In this document: positions 35,204 to 49,578 of the stretch, piece after piece
How positions within the stretch are numbered: position 1 is the stretch's first letter
Layout of the letters: each line of letters opens with the position of its first letter
From: Bondarzewia mesenterica
Taxonomy: Eukaryota; Basidiomycota; Agaricomycetes; Russulales; Bondarzewiaceae
Assembly (NCBI GenBank): GCA_004802705.1
Contig: SGPL01000147.1
Location: forward strand, 1 to 61,869
Direction of reading: 5' to 3'
DNA: 61,869 nucleotides
Notes under the pieces: generated by a model
Seen by the model: the letters and a program-made list of their open reading frames with translations, nothing else
Told to the model about the DNA's origin: nothing
The model's database searches: none
Made by a program: the position numbers and the translations under genes

Positions 35204-36431
35204 ATGTCTCATTCATTTGTCAAGCACGATCACAACGTCGGCGGACTTCGAGTGCATGTCTACTCCAAACCTGACCTCTTCTCTTCTCCTGGGACCGCCG
35301 AATCTCCCAAAGAGATTGCCGCGCTATTTATGCTGCATGGAAGGACCGGCTCAGTCGACGATCCCTACATTGTAGAGACCGCCAAGGCTGCCTACAAGTT
35401 GGCAGACGAGCAACGTGTCTTGAATCCGAGCAAGCAGCAGCGCGAATTCATCGTCATTGGTTTCGTAAGTTCACAACATCGAGAGGTAACACAATTTATC
35501 AATGTACTAATGGATGGACTGGCTCGTAGGACCACCGCAATCACGGACACAGGTTGGTAGATCCCCTCGGGAACAAGTCATGGAAGGCGGATCAGGAAGC
35601 CAATGAGCACAATGCTCGACACGCGCAAGTATCACATTTTCTCACTCCTCTTCCTCAATCTGCCGAAGTTCGCACGCAAGTTACTGAATTTCATTGTATT
35701 ATCCAGAGTCGACATGTATGCTATACAAAGTGATTATCTCTTCTCATTGACGTCTACACATCTCGTTTGACCCTTTGAAAGCTGCTAACTATTGAATATC
35801 ATGGCAGCCGGAACCGCGCGGGACATCTCCTTCCTCATCGATTTCCTTCCCTCATACCTGTTCCCAAACGACGAAAATACGATCGTGACCTGGGCTGTCG
35901 CGGGTATCAGCCTAGGCGGCCACTCGACTTGGCTCGCACTCAGAAACGGTGCGTCCTTCATCCATTGACGTCAAATACCCGTAATTAAGCCGTATCGCCC
36001 TGACGCATGCCTATCATTGTCCGTATGCGCGCACAGACCCGCGAATCGCAATCGGCGTCCCGGTCATTGGCTGTCCAGACTACCTCCGACTGCTCACCTT
36101 CCGCGCACAGGGCGCCAACATCCCGCTTCTCCCGCCGTACCTCCCTTCCGCACTCTTCTCACTCCTGCGCAAGGATGACCCTGCCGCGGTGGCCTTCCGC
36201 TCCTCTCGGCCCGCCGAGAACCCCTTCATAGGGAAGAAGGTCCTGGTGCTCTCCGGTGGGGCAGACCAACTCGTGCCGTGGGACGCGTCGAGGGAGTTTG
36301 TTGAAGGCCTCGAGGTTGGTGAGGCGGGCAGGAAGAAGGTCGTGGTCGAAAAAGACACCGGGCATGCGTATACGGAGACGATGAAGGCCGAGCTTGTACA
36401 GTTCTTTTTCGAAGAGGCATTAGTGGTTTGA
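35204..36431 (+). CDS. Alpha/beta hydrolase (carboxylesterase-like)
   Basis: Start at 35204 (MSHSFVKHDHNVGG). Visible elements: oxyanion-type AALFMLHGRTGSVDDP, FDHRNHGHRLVDP, nucleophile elbow VAGISLGGHSTW (Ser), acid region VLSGGADQLVPW (Asp) and catalytic histidine DTGHAYTETM. Exons: to 35464; 35530-35624; a 23-base exon 35707-35729; 35808-35949 or so; then 36040 to the end. The second intron starts with GC (CGC/gcaagt at 35625), a typical GC-AG site. The tiny exon supplies (A)VDMYAIQ(T), joining NEHNARHA to GTARDISFLIDFLPS. The frame only works with both. The fold and triad are clear; substrate is unknown. Confidence 0.85.
35625..35729 (+). other. GC-AG intron followed by a 23-base microexon
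   Basis: Intron 35625-35706 begins gcaagt and ends ccag. The microexon 35707-35729 is bounded by ag and gtgatt. The joined codons give HAVDMYAIQTGTARD, a segment conserved in this hydrolase family, which is what supports the small exon. Confidence 0.75.
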
Positions 36432-37012
36432 AGGGATGAAGCGCGCACCAAGCGAAGGGTCCTACGATTGTGTATCACAGTGTATGTGTACAGCCCTACA
36501 GCCAGGAAGAATTGTGTGTATGTATTTTCTCTATGTAAGACATGCTTTCCTACTACTTTCATTTGGATACTGGCATCGAAATATAGGTTTAACTCCCCCA
36601 ACTTGAACAGGGCTGCAACTCAAATGCTGTGTTCAGGCTTGAAGCAGTTTGAGAATTAAGGTCTGTCTCACGCCAATTTTTAGAGCATATTTTCTTCCCA
36701 TTATACAGACCATTGAAAGCATCAACAATCATCGCTCTCGTACGAACAAAAAAAAGCATGAAAGTCACGCATGAGCATTACAATTGCACTGAGAATTAAG
36801 CGTGCCATCTAAAAGTAAACAATACACGGCCCGTCTATGAGAACGGAAACATAAGACCTCGACAAGTCCGGCGATGCGCAGCAGGCGCAGTCAGATCCCA
36901 GCTGAAGCGCCCAAACTCAGCAATAGATAACAATCGCCTGAAGGAGGAAATCCAAGGGATGGTCGAGACACGTGAAGGGCCGGAAGAGAGGAACGAAGAC
37001 TTGGAGAGGTGT
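36432..37012. other. Convergent intergenic
   Basis: 3' flanks of the hydrolase and DBP2 genes. AT-rich parts near 36655-36700 fit polyadenylation regions. No gene seen. Confidence 0.6.
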
Positions 37013-39782
<2,770 letters not shown>

Positions 39783-40183
39783 GCTGTGCAACCTGAAAGA
39801 CTGTGTATCAAAAGGTGAGTGGGTGAAGGTAGGTGAGGGAAGGTGGATGGAAAAAACCGAAGATGCTGATTACTTATACAATACCAAAATTCTCACGGGT
39901 CCACGGACCTATACTTAATATGGTAAATACCACATGCAAGGTGTCATACCTAACTTATCCAATTCAAATTACAGTTCAGTAAGTACTTATCATGTCATAA
40001 TCTAAGAATCACGGACAACACGACGAAGAGAGACATGAAAAAAGAGGGGCCTTGGGGGGGGAAAACTAGTAGGATTCCGTAAACAAAAAAAAAAGGAGCG
40101 ATCGTGAACATATGCAAAGATTACTGCAAGATGTACAAGTAGTGGAAAAAAAGGAAAGAAATCGTCTCAACCCCAGATATACA
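39783..40183. other. Intergenic between minus-strand genes
   Basis: DBP2 promoter and leader with pyrimidine-rich RNA-strand sequence near 39790-39860, plus the 3' flank of the GTPase gene with several A-runs near 40080-40155. No gene seen. Confidence 0.6.
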
Positions 40184-41167
40184 TCACATTATGATGCACT
40201 TTCCAGCCTTCTTACTCCTTCTCTTCTTTTTTGGAGATTCAGGTGGATAGTATGCTCGCATCTGCCGTACGAGATCTTCGAAAACATCCTGGACATGCCA
40301 ATTCCGTTTGGCGGAAGTCTCGTAGAATGGGAGATTCCAGCGAGTTGCAAGATTCTGTATGGTGGAGCGCTGCACTTCCCGTTCGTTGGCAAGATCCAAC
40401 TTTGTGCCCACCACGACAATCGGGACGCCCTAAAAGAGAGTAAACCGAGTGATCGATCTCGAGACATATTGGAGGGCTTACGCTATTCTCGCCCTTTATG
40501 CGGTATATCTGCTGTCGCAGATTGTCGACTTCGACGAGACCAGCTTCTTGGGTCAAGCTGAACAACTTCAGTCATCCTCACGTAAAGAATCCAGCGAAGA
40601 AAGCACAAACCTAAAGACGAGAATGAATCCACGGCCCGACTGCAAGCCAGGGTTGAGATAAAGAAGGGGAAGGACTAGAATCTGCACTGGCCTTGATATA
40701 AACCTCATTCAGAGCAGTAAACTGTTCTGCTCCTGCCGTGTCGAGGACTTCGAGCTACGAGAAACAAACCAGTGTGTAAGCAGCAGAACAGATGCAAAGG
40801 CATATATTGCAGCGATCGAGATCATCAGGTCCAAGCGGGCCTTATCCTAGCGCACAAAAGATGCGGAAAAGAGGAAAGCGTAGAAAGGGGTTTACGTACC
40901 GAAGATGAGACTCCATCAACTTCAACCGTCCGACGATACTCCTCTGTGAAGTTGAGGCATGGTGATGAGTGGAAGAGTGATGATCGCACACAAACGCACC
41001 CTCGATGGTTGGGTCGTAGTTCTCCACGAACTCATCGCGTACGAAGCGAACGGTGAGGGCAGACTTGCCCACACCTCCGGCTAGAAACATCGGAGGTCAC
41101 CTCATCATTCCTGTACGAGGGATGAGCAATACTGACCACCAAGGACGACGGCGTTGAAGTCACTCAT
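40184..41167 (-). CDS. Ras-family small GTPase, Rap/Rsr1(Bud1) type
   Basis: Signalling GTPase, probably controlling polarity. The start at 41167 gives [20 protein letters not shown] across an intron (P-loop). Next come the effector region [23 protein letters not shown], switch [33 protein letters not shown] (NKxD-type box as TKLD) and [11 protein letters not shown] (SAK box). The C-terminus is polybasic, [17 protein letters not shown], with the CAAX box CIIM for prenylation. Switch II has Ala where Ras has Gln61 (DTAGAEQ); Rap proteins have Thr there, so this supports Rap/Rsr1 over true Ras. The gene has five or six short introns. It is divergent from the cyclophilin gene (178 bases apart). 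Confidence 0.88.
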
Positions 41168-41345
41168 CGGAATTCACCTCTCTGACAACATGCGGTCGAT
41201 ATTGATGTAGAAACGAGAACAATACGGTTTGAGGGACACAGGCCCTCGTATAAGGTTAGGGTTGAACTGTGGTTGTTTTCCCGTTTCTCTATGTAGTTTC
41301 GTAAAAGCACACTACTACACCCATTCACCACCACCACTTTCAAGT
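41168..41345. promoter_or_regulatory. Shared promoter, Rap-like GTPase / cyclophilin
   Basis: 178 bases between divergent start codons, too short for two separate conventional promoters. Confidence 0.6.
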
Positions 41346-42735
41346 ATGGTCCGACCAAGAGTATTCATGGATTTCGCTGTTGACGGTGCGCCTCTCGGAA
41401 GGTATATCCTTTATATATATATCTCGCTGGGTCCAGGCAACTCAAGGATGGCTTCAGGGTGATATTTGAGTTGTACAATGACACTGCGCCAAAGACAGCA
41501 GAGAAGTAATAAGTGTTCTTTGCCTCATCCTCACCACTTTCTAACCTTTCAGTTTTCGAGCCTTATGCACGGGAGAGAAGGGTGTATCGCCACTGTCAGA
41601 TCGACCACTTTATTACAAAAATAGCATCATCCATCGTTCTATAGCCAATTTCATGATTCAGGGAGGAGGTATGCATGCTAGTTTTAATTATCAAAACCTC
41701 AGTCCTGACGTTCTCAATGCTCAGATTTTACAAAACGAAATGGCATGGGAGGAGAGTCAATATATGGGAGTCCATTTGCGGATGAAGACCTAACGCGTCC
41801 TCTAGATGCAGAAGGGTACGTACCTCTCACCATGATCAGCCCAGAATATCTAACATCGTTATGTGCAGTCTTCTATGCATGGCCAACAAAGGCCCAAATA
41901 CAAATGGCTCTCAATTTTTTATCACATTGCGCGATTGCCCTCATCTGAACGGTATACACCATGTCATCATACCATCATTTCCTGTCTAATCGAAACATAC
42001 CAGGCAAGCATGTCGTTTTTGGGAAAATTCTTCGCGGTTACGAAGAAGTCGTCAAAAAGATCGCCGAAGTGTCTGTCGACGCGAAAGATCGGCCCACTTT
42101 GCCAGTGACCATCTCAAATTGTGGCGAACTCGAACTTCGCAAGAAGCCTGCTGCACCTTCGTGTAAGTCGTACCACTTGCCTCCCGGTCTCCTCGTCCAT
42201 CCGCCTTCCTTTGTTGATTTTCAAATGTCATTTACTCAGCTGCGACTGAGCACCAACGACCTGCATCAAAATCCGCCAGCGAATCATCTGACACTGAATC
42301 TAAGGAAGACCACAAGCGACATAAGCGCCGCCATCGCTCCCGTTCCCGTTCACCAGATGACTCTGACGATCGCAAGCGTAGCAAGAGAAAACATAAACAT
42401 AAGCACCACAAGAACCGGGACCATTCAAAATCGCTTGATAGTGACGGTGAGAAGGACCAACAAAGCAGAGGCGAGAAGAAGGAGACAGAAGAAGAATTCG
42501 ACGCTAGGCTAGAGAGGGAGGAGAAGGAGCGGATTGAGGCGGCGAGGAGGAGAGAGTTGGAGAGAATTGTGAAGCAGCGTGAGGAGGAGGCTGAGCGCTC
42601 CAGTAGTAATGGAGGAGTCAGGTTCAAAGGTATGCGACTTTCACCATTTACTGCTCATGCGAACTGACCTTTGTCGCAACAGGACGAGGGCGAATGAAAT
42701 ACGTCGATCCCGAGTTGCACGGCAGTCGCTCATAG
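41346..42735 (+). CDS. Cyclophilin with SR/RS-like tail (peptidyl-prolyl isomerase)
   Basis: PPIase of the multidomain nuclear type (PPIG/SRCyp-like). Start [19 protein letters not shown], then, across an intron, [55 protein letters not shown] (catalytic Arg in HR), [20 protein letters not shown] and [17 protein letters not shown]. The cyclosporin-contact Trp of CypA is His here (CPHLNG), as in nuclear large cyclophilins. After [13 protein letters not shown] the tail contains [19 protein letters not shown] and [17 protein letters not shown], then an acidic coiled helix ([20 protein letters not shown]), ending [18 protein letters not shown] role at the spliceosome is likely from family knowledge. 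Six or so short introns. Confidence 0.9.
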
Positions 42736-43160
42736 CGAGTAGCGGAGCATATTGATCTTCATACTCTTTGCTACTTTGATCCCTTGTTTGCCAACAAATG
42801 ATACCAGAGGGAAGACTTTTCCTGTTTTGTGGCATATGTATTATGCATAAAGCGATAGGGCACATGAGGACAAAATTGAGACCATAACTATATAATGCTA
42901 CCTTCTTGAACATTATGAGTACACGATCAAAAGAAGACAAAGGAGACCACAGGAAATATGGACACGAGCGGCAGGTAGCGCTATAGCAACCAAAAGTCTG
43001 CAAGAGAAAGGTAAGGCCAGAAAGGGGAAAAGGAGAGGGAAAAGGAAGTAAGATGTGCGGGTGGTAATGGGCCTACGATCTGCAGGGTAAGAGAAATGAG
43101 ATAGACAGGAAGATGCTAAATCACCTAATGAATTTATGCCTCGTGCCCTACCGTTCAGAA
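42736..43160. other. Convergent intergenic
   Basis: 3' flanks of the cyclophilin and eIF4B genes. A-rich on the plus strand near 42995-43050. No gene seen. Confidence 0.6.
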
Positions 43161-45132
43161 TCAGATGGTTACTTCTCCCAACTGCTCTGTGACATCGTTC
43201 ACCGCCGGATCCGACTCTTCCTCGATCTCGGGCTCCTCCGTCGACTCTGCAACTGCAGTCTTCTTCGCGCCAGCAGCGGCTGCGAAACTGAAGGTCGGAC
43301 GAACGTTGGCTGCCACCGAAGGTACTCGAGGGGATGGCGGTACGGAATTATTGCCGGGAGGCGTTCTATTCGCGCCGTTGCGCTCAGACTCAGCACGGGA
43401 GCTCGTGCGCGACATAGGGTGCTGCGCGAGACGTTCCTTAGTCACCTCGCGCTCTTTGTCGAGGCGCTCGGTCACAGCCTTTTCTTTCGCTGACACGTCG
43501 ACAGGTCTAAGTGACAAAGTTATGATGAATTTTTTTTGCGGATCAGAGGAAGAGACAATATGAGCGTACTTGGCAGCACCAAATGGGTTTGCGCGGGGCG
43601 GGTGACTTGCAGCACTCTGAGACATTTTTGGGGAGGCAAGGGGTGAAGGAGAAGCAGAAGTGGCGTTGGAGCGAGGCAAGAGCTCGAGTTTTCGGCGGCC
43701 CATTTGAGGAGTAGGTGGAGTGGACGAGATGGCTAAGGAAAGGTTCTTCAGATACTTTAGGGTCAGAAAGCAGCCCCACTACGCACGAGACGTGCTCTGT
43801 CGTGAGAGCGTCGTTCGAGGAGCACTTCTCCAGTCCCCATCACTCGCTGGGGGGGCATCGACCCTTGGAGAGCCGTCGCCCCGACCTCCAAATCGTCCGA
43901 ACTTGCTCCCAGTGCCTTCTTCACCATTCGCACTCGGTTTGAATTTTGCACCAATAGTCCATGTCTCTTCTTTGTCAGCCGCGCTTGGGCCGTCCGATGA
44001 GCCAAATAATCCAGGACCCCTACGCTTAGGTGGACCCTCAGGCTCGACGCGTGCCGGAGGACGACTGGAGCGCCAGTCACTGGCATTGTCGGAAAGGCCG
44101 ACCGGGCGCTCGCGCTCACGCTCACTGGGAGGCCCGTCAAAGCGACGCCGGGAGGAATCACGAGAGTCGGGTAAATCGGGAAGCGGGCCCTCACGCCGCC
44201 AGTTTCCGGCAAATTTGGCATCATCACCACCGAAGCCTCCCCCAAATCCAGCCCGCTCCTTCGCTAATATAGACAGATTAATGGGTTGGGCAACCAAAAA
44301 GGTAAAGAAAAGACAACGTACGCGGTTCTGCGACACTGACTCGTATAGTTCGACTCATCAAAGACTACAGAGTGTAGTAGAAAAATGTCACAGGACAAGC
44401 GGAGGAAGAAAATGTCAGCTTACTGTGCCAGACCTGGAGAGCGCATCCTTCAGAGCATCCAAGTCCTCAAATTCTACGTACCCGAACCCTTTTGGTCGTT
44501 CATCTCTATCTTTGATAACCTTCACGGACTTGACCTAACATGCCGAAGACCATGAAGACCCGACCTAAAGCAGAACAAGAAGCCTAAGACATACCTTTGA
44601 GTCTCCGAAGAAACTTTGCAGGTCCATTTCGGTGAGATCAAAAGCGAGATTCCCAATGAAAGCCGTGTAAGGCGGTTGGGTAGGAAGTGGAAGATCTTCC
44701 CGAGGAGGACCTAGCCTGTCCGCTAAAGCCCAGAAACATCATTGCATCGAGCACCCTAATAATACTGTGGAGCAGAGATGGACGAACGTCTCGAAGACAA
44801 GAAATCATCCCTTCTACCACTTCGATCATCATCCGTCCTCGCGGCAGCTATGATGCAGTGATTGCATAAAATGATGCCCTAGTACAGTAGGAGACCGGTC
44901 TGTCCAAAACTCACGAGCGGTGGGAAGAGAATCCATTTCGTCTGCCCATGATCCTAGCGCTGCGAGCACCCAAAGAGAAGTTGAGAATCGAAAGCCTAAT
45001 CACGATCCTCGGTTCACTCACCACTGTCGCCCAGGAATTCATTGAGAGACATCTTTTGTCCTTTCTTTGGAGCTGCATGATAGATACTTCAGGAATACGG
45101 AGCGCGGTAGAAAATGATGACCTCGCACCCAT
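43161..45132 (-). CDS. Translation initiation factor eIF4B-like (RRM protein)
   Basis: Cofactor of the eIF4A helicase in translation initiation (yeast Tif3). Coding exon 1 is only ATGG (45129-45132). Spliced to the next exon it gives MAPKKGQKMSLNEFLGDS, and after a further intron (G)SWADEMDSLPTA, both hallmark eIF4B N-terminal motifs. The RRM follows: PYTAFIGNLAFDLTEMDLQS (RNP2), then KVIKDRDERPKGFGYVEFED (RNP1). Then come KERAGFGGGFGGDDAKFAGN and Arg/Asp/Gly-rich repeats with WTIGAKFKPS. A gtgcgt..cttag intron at about 43728-43782 joins RQSTS(P) to ISSTPPTPQMGRRKLELLPR. The end has RANPFGAAKPVDVSAKEKAV, a conserved C-terminal box, and ends LGEVTI. Divergent from ARPC2. Confidence 0.92.
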
Positions 45133-45285
45133 TTTGAAAGATATTTGGCGGGTAATCCGACAAAAGTTTTGAGAGATGAGTTGGAAGCTGGAAATTCGTT
45201 CTGCTTACTCTTATTTGGCTGTTGTGGCAGCTAATTACGCTCCTTACAGATCGCGCCGCGCCTGCTACCTCATCCGACATACAAC
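45133..45285. promoter_or_regulatory. Shared promoter, eIF4B / ARPC2
   Basis: Only 153 bases between the two start codons, the shortest divergent spacing in the window. Confidence 0.6.
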
Positions 45286-46478
45286 ATGATCCTCCTTGAA
45301 GTTCGTTATCCTACTTCACAAGTGTGCAAATTGAAGCTAATAACAACTTCCAGTCTCATAGCGTTATCATCCAGACGACTTTGAATGACAAGTTCACAAA
45401 GTCAGTCATGAGCTGGTGCATTACCCCGCAGAGATCTCATCATATCTTCGCAGACCAACTTCTTTAGATATTCAGTTCGTCGATTATGACGGCGTTAGAT
45501 TCCATCTATCTACGCCCGACCGTAAAACTGCTCTTCTGCTCTCGATGAACATACGCTGTTGGGACGAGCTTGTCCAATACGGCGCGATGGAGGTGTTGAA
45601 GCGTGAATATGGCTCTCTGGTCCAGGCGCAGGTGGAACCAGACTATAATGTCAGTCTGGAAATTGACCTAGAGAAAGCCCCACCGGAAGGCGGTGAGTAT
45701 GCACTTTGATCACAAGTTATGTGGACGTCTTATCGGCCGGGGATGCGCAGAGGAAAGAGACAAGTTCGTTGAATCTATCTCGCTCTTGAAACGCAACGCA
45801 TTGGCTGCGCCATTCGAGCTTGCATTCACTACTCAGAAGCAGCTAGAGGCATCGGGCTCAGGGCAGGGAGATTTGTTGCAGATTCATTACCGCGATGAAG
45901 AGGCCATCTATATCCAAGCTGCCACTGATCGCGTCACTGTCATCTTCTCCACTGTATTCAGAGAAGAGACTGATCGCATCTTTGGTAAAGTCTTCCTTCA
46001 AGTATGTCTCTCGCCTTGCTGCAAGCATAGCGCACTGTTAAATCCGGGCAACGCAGGAATTTGTCGACGCACGGCGTCTACCAACGATACAGAACGCACC
46101 GCAAGTGCTATACACCAACCGTGACCCACCTCTTGAAATCCGGCATATATCAGGCCTCCGAGATTCAGAGGATATCGGCTACGTCACCTTTGTCCTATTT
46201 CCCCGCCACTTTGCCAACCCCGATGTCGCATCGGCCACCATCTCCCACGTCCAACTCTTCCGTGACTACCTGCACTATCACATCAAATGCTCAAAGGCGT
46301 ACATGCACTCGCGCATGCGGTATCGCGTGGCCGAGTTCCAGAAGATTTTGAACAGAGCCAAGGCTGAAACTGCCACGACGGAGAGAAAGACTGCAACGTA
46401 CGTGTCTACTTTTCATATCGTGTTCGTGCGACATGGCTCAAATTATCTGATAGTGGAAGGACTTTGTTGACGCGATGA
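45286..46478 (+). CDS. Arp2/3 complex subunit 2 (p34, ARPC2)
   Basis: Core structural subunit of the actin-nucleating Arp2/3 complex. Exon 1 is 15 bases (MILLE). After an intron comes SHSVIIQTTLNDKFTK, and after another PTSLDIQFVDYDGVRFHLS and ALLLSMNIRCWDELVQYGAM. Later exons read ERDKFVESISLLKRNALAAP, YRDEEAIYIQAATDRVTVIF, EFVDARRLPTIQNAPQVLYT, GYVTFVLFPRHFANP and HSRMRYRVAEFQKILNRAKA. The last exon gives TGRTLLTR. The conserved C-terminal long helix that packs against ARPC4 is present. Length of about 310 residues is normal. Confidence 0.92.
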
Positions 46479-47298
46479 ACGCTGTATCACTTTCACATAA
46501 TGAACTTGTAACTCCCAACGCTAAAACTTGATCGACAACTGACCTGGCCGAAAGCAAAGATACATCACAATCAGATTGCCTCATCAATAACGATCCATCG
46601 CAACCCCATGCCCCAAACGTTCCTGGTACTATCCTGTGTAATCCTCCATTCCAGCGCGCAACGTTCATCTCACAGGTTGGCGTTTAATGACTCTCAAGTT
46701 GAGTGTATGAACGTCTTTTTCCCTTGAGAGCTATGATAGCCAGGTCTCATGAGCCGCACATGGATGGAACGACTGAACATCGGCGTGCTCTTCAAGTTGA
46801 CCGCCGTGATCGATGGATCGGCTACCATCCATAGGTGGTCGATAATGAAAGACATCGCTTGCAAGTGCAAATGCTCGCCATGAAAAGAGTGCACATTTCT
46901 GCATCAATGGACGCGTGGAGAACAAGAGGCCCGAGAGTAGAGCAATAGTCTCAACAGCTGCGCATGTGCGCACACAACGCGGAAGTGGTATGTGTGTATT
47001 CTGAAGTTCTAAGACATTTTATTCAACGCATCAGGCTCGGACCTAGGACGCGGCTATACAACCTCCCAGTCATGTATGGAACAAGCCAGCGTTAAGATGC
47101 TGAACGCCCCCGTTCCCGACTTCACGTCGTCGTTGGATCCCCGGAATAACATCATTTTTTGTCAAGATAAATGAACATAAATTCAAGAAATACTCCGTGA
47201 TATCCATCCAAGCACACTCAACGCATGCAAAATCCAACCCATCCCTGGAGTATACATAGTATGTGGAATGTGTCCGGCGACAGACGTCGAACGCGGCC
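46479..47298. other. Convergent intergenic, 0.8 kb
   Basis: 3' flanks of ARPC2 and the next minus-strand gene. Only short shadow frames. Nothing recognised. Confidence 0.55.
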
Positions 47299-48536
47299 TT
47301 AGTTGACCTTTTGCAGTTTCCTGCGCATCCTGTTGAGGATATGATTTAGGCGATGGGTGACGTGCTGTTGTAGGAGAGGTCAAATCAACGCGTCAACAAT
47401 CAGTGCTCAAGACTTGTGAACGGCAAGGCGCGAGAACTCACTGAAAACAACAGCCCCATCTTCACCAGTTTGCTATAGCCAGTCGTGGGCGTGGGATTGA
47501 TGTCAGTTCCTGGTTGGCACTGCGCAGCATTGGGAAAGCGGAAGTCATGGGATCCTGGAAGCGAAAACGACAGCGGCGACTTTGTCCACCCGTTTCAGCG
47601 TCAGAAAACTGAATGCCGCAAAGCCCTCTCAGGAACGCACTGAAGGGAGGTACTCCAGGTCAACGTCGTAGTCGTCGTAGCCAAAAGAAGGCACCACAGG
47701 CTGGCAAAAACTCGCGTGAACATCTCCCGCATGGTCAAAAGCTCACAAGACAAGACACGTACCCCATAGATACCGTGCTCATTTCCCGCATACGCAGATT
47801 CCCTGAGCCTGAGGGAGGGCCAGAACAGATATACGTCGTAATCGTCGTTCTCATCCATCTCCGGGACCAAAAGCCGCTCATGTGGGGAAAACTCGATCAT
47901 CTCTCTGCCTATGAGCAGTTTGGTGGTGATGATGGAAGGGAAAAAGAGGAGGAAACAGCATATCGGCAAGCCATGAACACCTATTTATTCGAAGTGGCAT
48001 GCTCGTAATAGGCGAGGAAGAAGCCGCGCATAATGCCAATTTGCAGGCTCGGTAGGTCCGCCGCGACGGCATACTGGCGCCCACAAGACCTTGTATCTTC
48101 GCATGCTGCTCTTCGACACGCTGATGAAGCTCTGGGCTGGTGACTCCACCTGCAACGCGGCCTGTGAAAAAGAAAATCTCGAGGACTTCAGGATTGTTAT
48201 CAAGCTGGGCACTTGGGACTGGCAGTACCCAATTCCAGCTGAGAAACGCGTATCATGCACACGCGGTATGCTTCCGCGTCGCGCAACGATAGAGGGTGTA
48301 AATCGACTGTCTGTATATTGACATCCCTTTCGAAACTTTGGGAGAAGCCGGATCTTCCGCCGTGAGAACTGCACCATCTCGCACTGCCCAGACCAATGTC
48401 TCGGACAAATTGGTCGAATCAGTGCGCGGGGGATGTGTTCTGGGCGCGCGGAAAGCCGACACTTCATCCTACACTCTCATTCTCACTTGGAGCTCAACGC
48501 CCTATTCTGAGACGAGGATTCACCACTGATATCCAT
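47299..48536 (-). CDS. Unknown protein, multi-exon model partly uncertain
   Basis: Not recognised. Exon 1 (ATG at 48536) reads MDISGESSSQNRALSS and splices (gtgaga..cccag) to KTHPPRTDSTNLSETLVWAV, then RDGAVLTAEDPASPKVSKG. An intron of about 84 bases leads to (I)WNWVLPVPSAQLDNNPEVLE, IFFFTGRVAGGVTSPELHQR and VEEQHAKIQGLVGAS. What follows is ambiguous: the frame can run on (MPSRRTYRACK) to a donor near 47981, or splice earlier. The next exon has EMIEFSPHERLLVPEMDEND and YDVYLFWPSLRLRESAYAG. The last two exons are good: SHDFRFPNAAQCQPGTDINP to YSKLVKMGLLFS, then HVTHRLNHILNRMRRKLQKV and stop at 47299. No domain is recognised. Confidence 0.5.
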
Positions 48537-49578
48537 GCACGGGGTTCGCTCACGTTGATTCATGGAATGCATCGTCTCCACCGACTCTCCGTCGATGCGA
48601 GAGCGACGCCGCAGACCTCGTACATATCGTTACATGTCACGCCCGACGCGTGACATGCGACGCGTGCCGAGTCTGCCGTGAACGACGACGAACGTACCGC
48701 AGCTCTGGAGAATCCAGCTCACTTCAAAACAATACCAGGTCTTACAAGATAAGCAAACTCACTTTGCGCACCACCACAAAACAGTGGTATCAAAGGCGGC
48801 ACGTCCAGCATTTGAGCACACTTCTTCGAATCTGTCCGTCGCCAAACCCGACGAGTCGGCACAACCGCATAGCGTAAGCTTCAGTCAATGCAAGGAGCTC
48901 TGGACATGCATGAAGAAGGCCTGAAGACTTGCAAAAACATGGGGGTGCTGCGACGGACCGACCGATTTACTGTGTGCCACCTCAAGTTCCCCGCAAGCCC
49001 ACCAAGCTTCCTGTCGTTTCTGACGCCCAAAACAACAAGAGAAACAAAGAGTGAGTGACATAAAGCAGTGTCTCCTAGAGCACAGGCCAGTCGCAAAAAA
49101 TGGAGCGAATCCAACGGCTAAATTTCGAATACGGCCCAATTCCAACCGTTGCTTCTTGACCCTGTGTCAAAAATTCACGTCTGGTTCGCATTCGGGGTCT
49201 GTGTCCTGGTCGACGAGGTCTGTGAGCGACGAGCTTGCAAGACAGACTGTCGATAAGGCGTGGATTGTCGAGGAGTGGCCGTGCGCGTGAGAGGCAAGCG
49301 GGTACCATGTGTGGAGTCTGTGGACCGAACCTCCAGGAACCTCCGCGCGGCACCCCCAAGTGTATTTGGGCTCCGCAATATTGCGCCGTCCGTTCTCTCG
49401 CTCTCTCTCGGGTCCTGCCTGTGTACCTTCAAGTGGATTTTTTTTTTAATCGTGCATTAACGTTGGTCAACGTCCGTTCTCATATATTCGCATCGCAACT
49501 GGCAAAGTCGAAGTGGCCCACCCGAAATTAGCGTTGAAGACCAGCAGGCCCTTCTACTCAATTGTTCATCATCGTCCC
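48537..49578. other. 1 kb divergent intergenic
   Basis: Upstream of two divergently read unknown genes. Open frames at 48881-49114 and 49075-49432 (minus) have no coding features. A nine-T run lies at about 49438-49446. Nothing recognised. Confidence 0.5.

Noticed and set aside
47613..48008. Plus-strand open frame of 131 codons
   Set aside because: Antisense to an exon whose minus-strand reading (EMIEFSPHERLLVPEMDEND) joins well with its neighbours.
47985..48467. 160-codon open frame, minus strand, third frame
   Set aside because: A competing spliced reading in the other frames gives consistent donor, acceptor and phase and a more protein-like sequence; kept only as an alternative.
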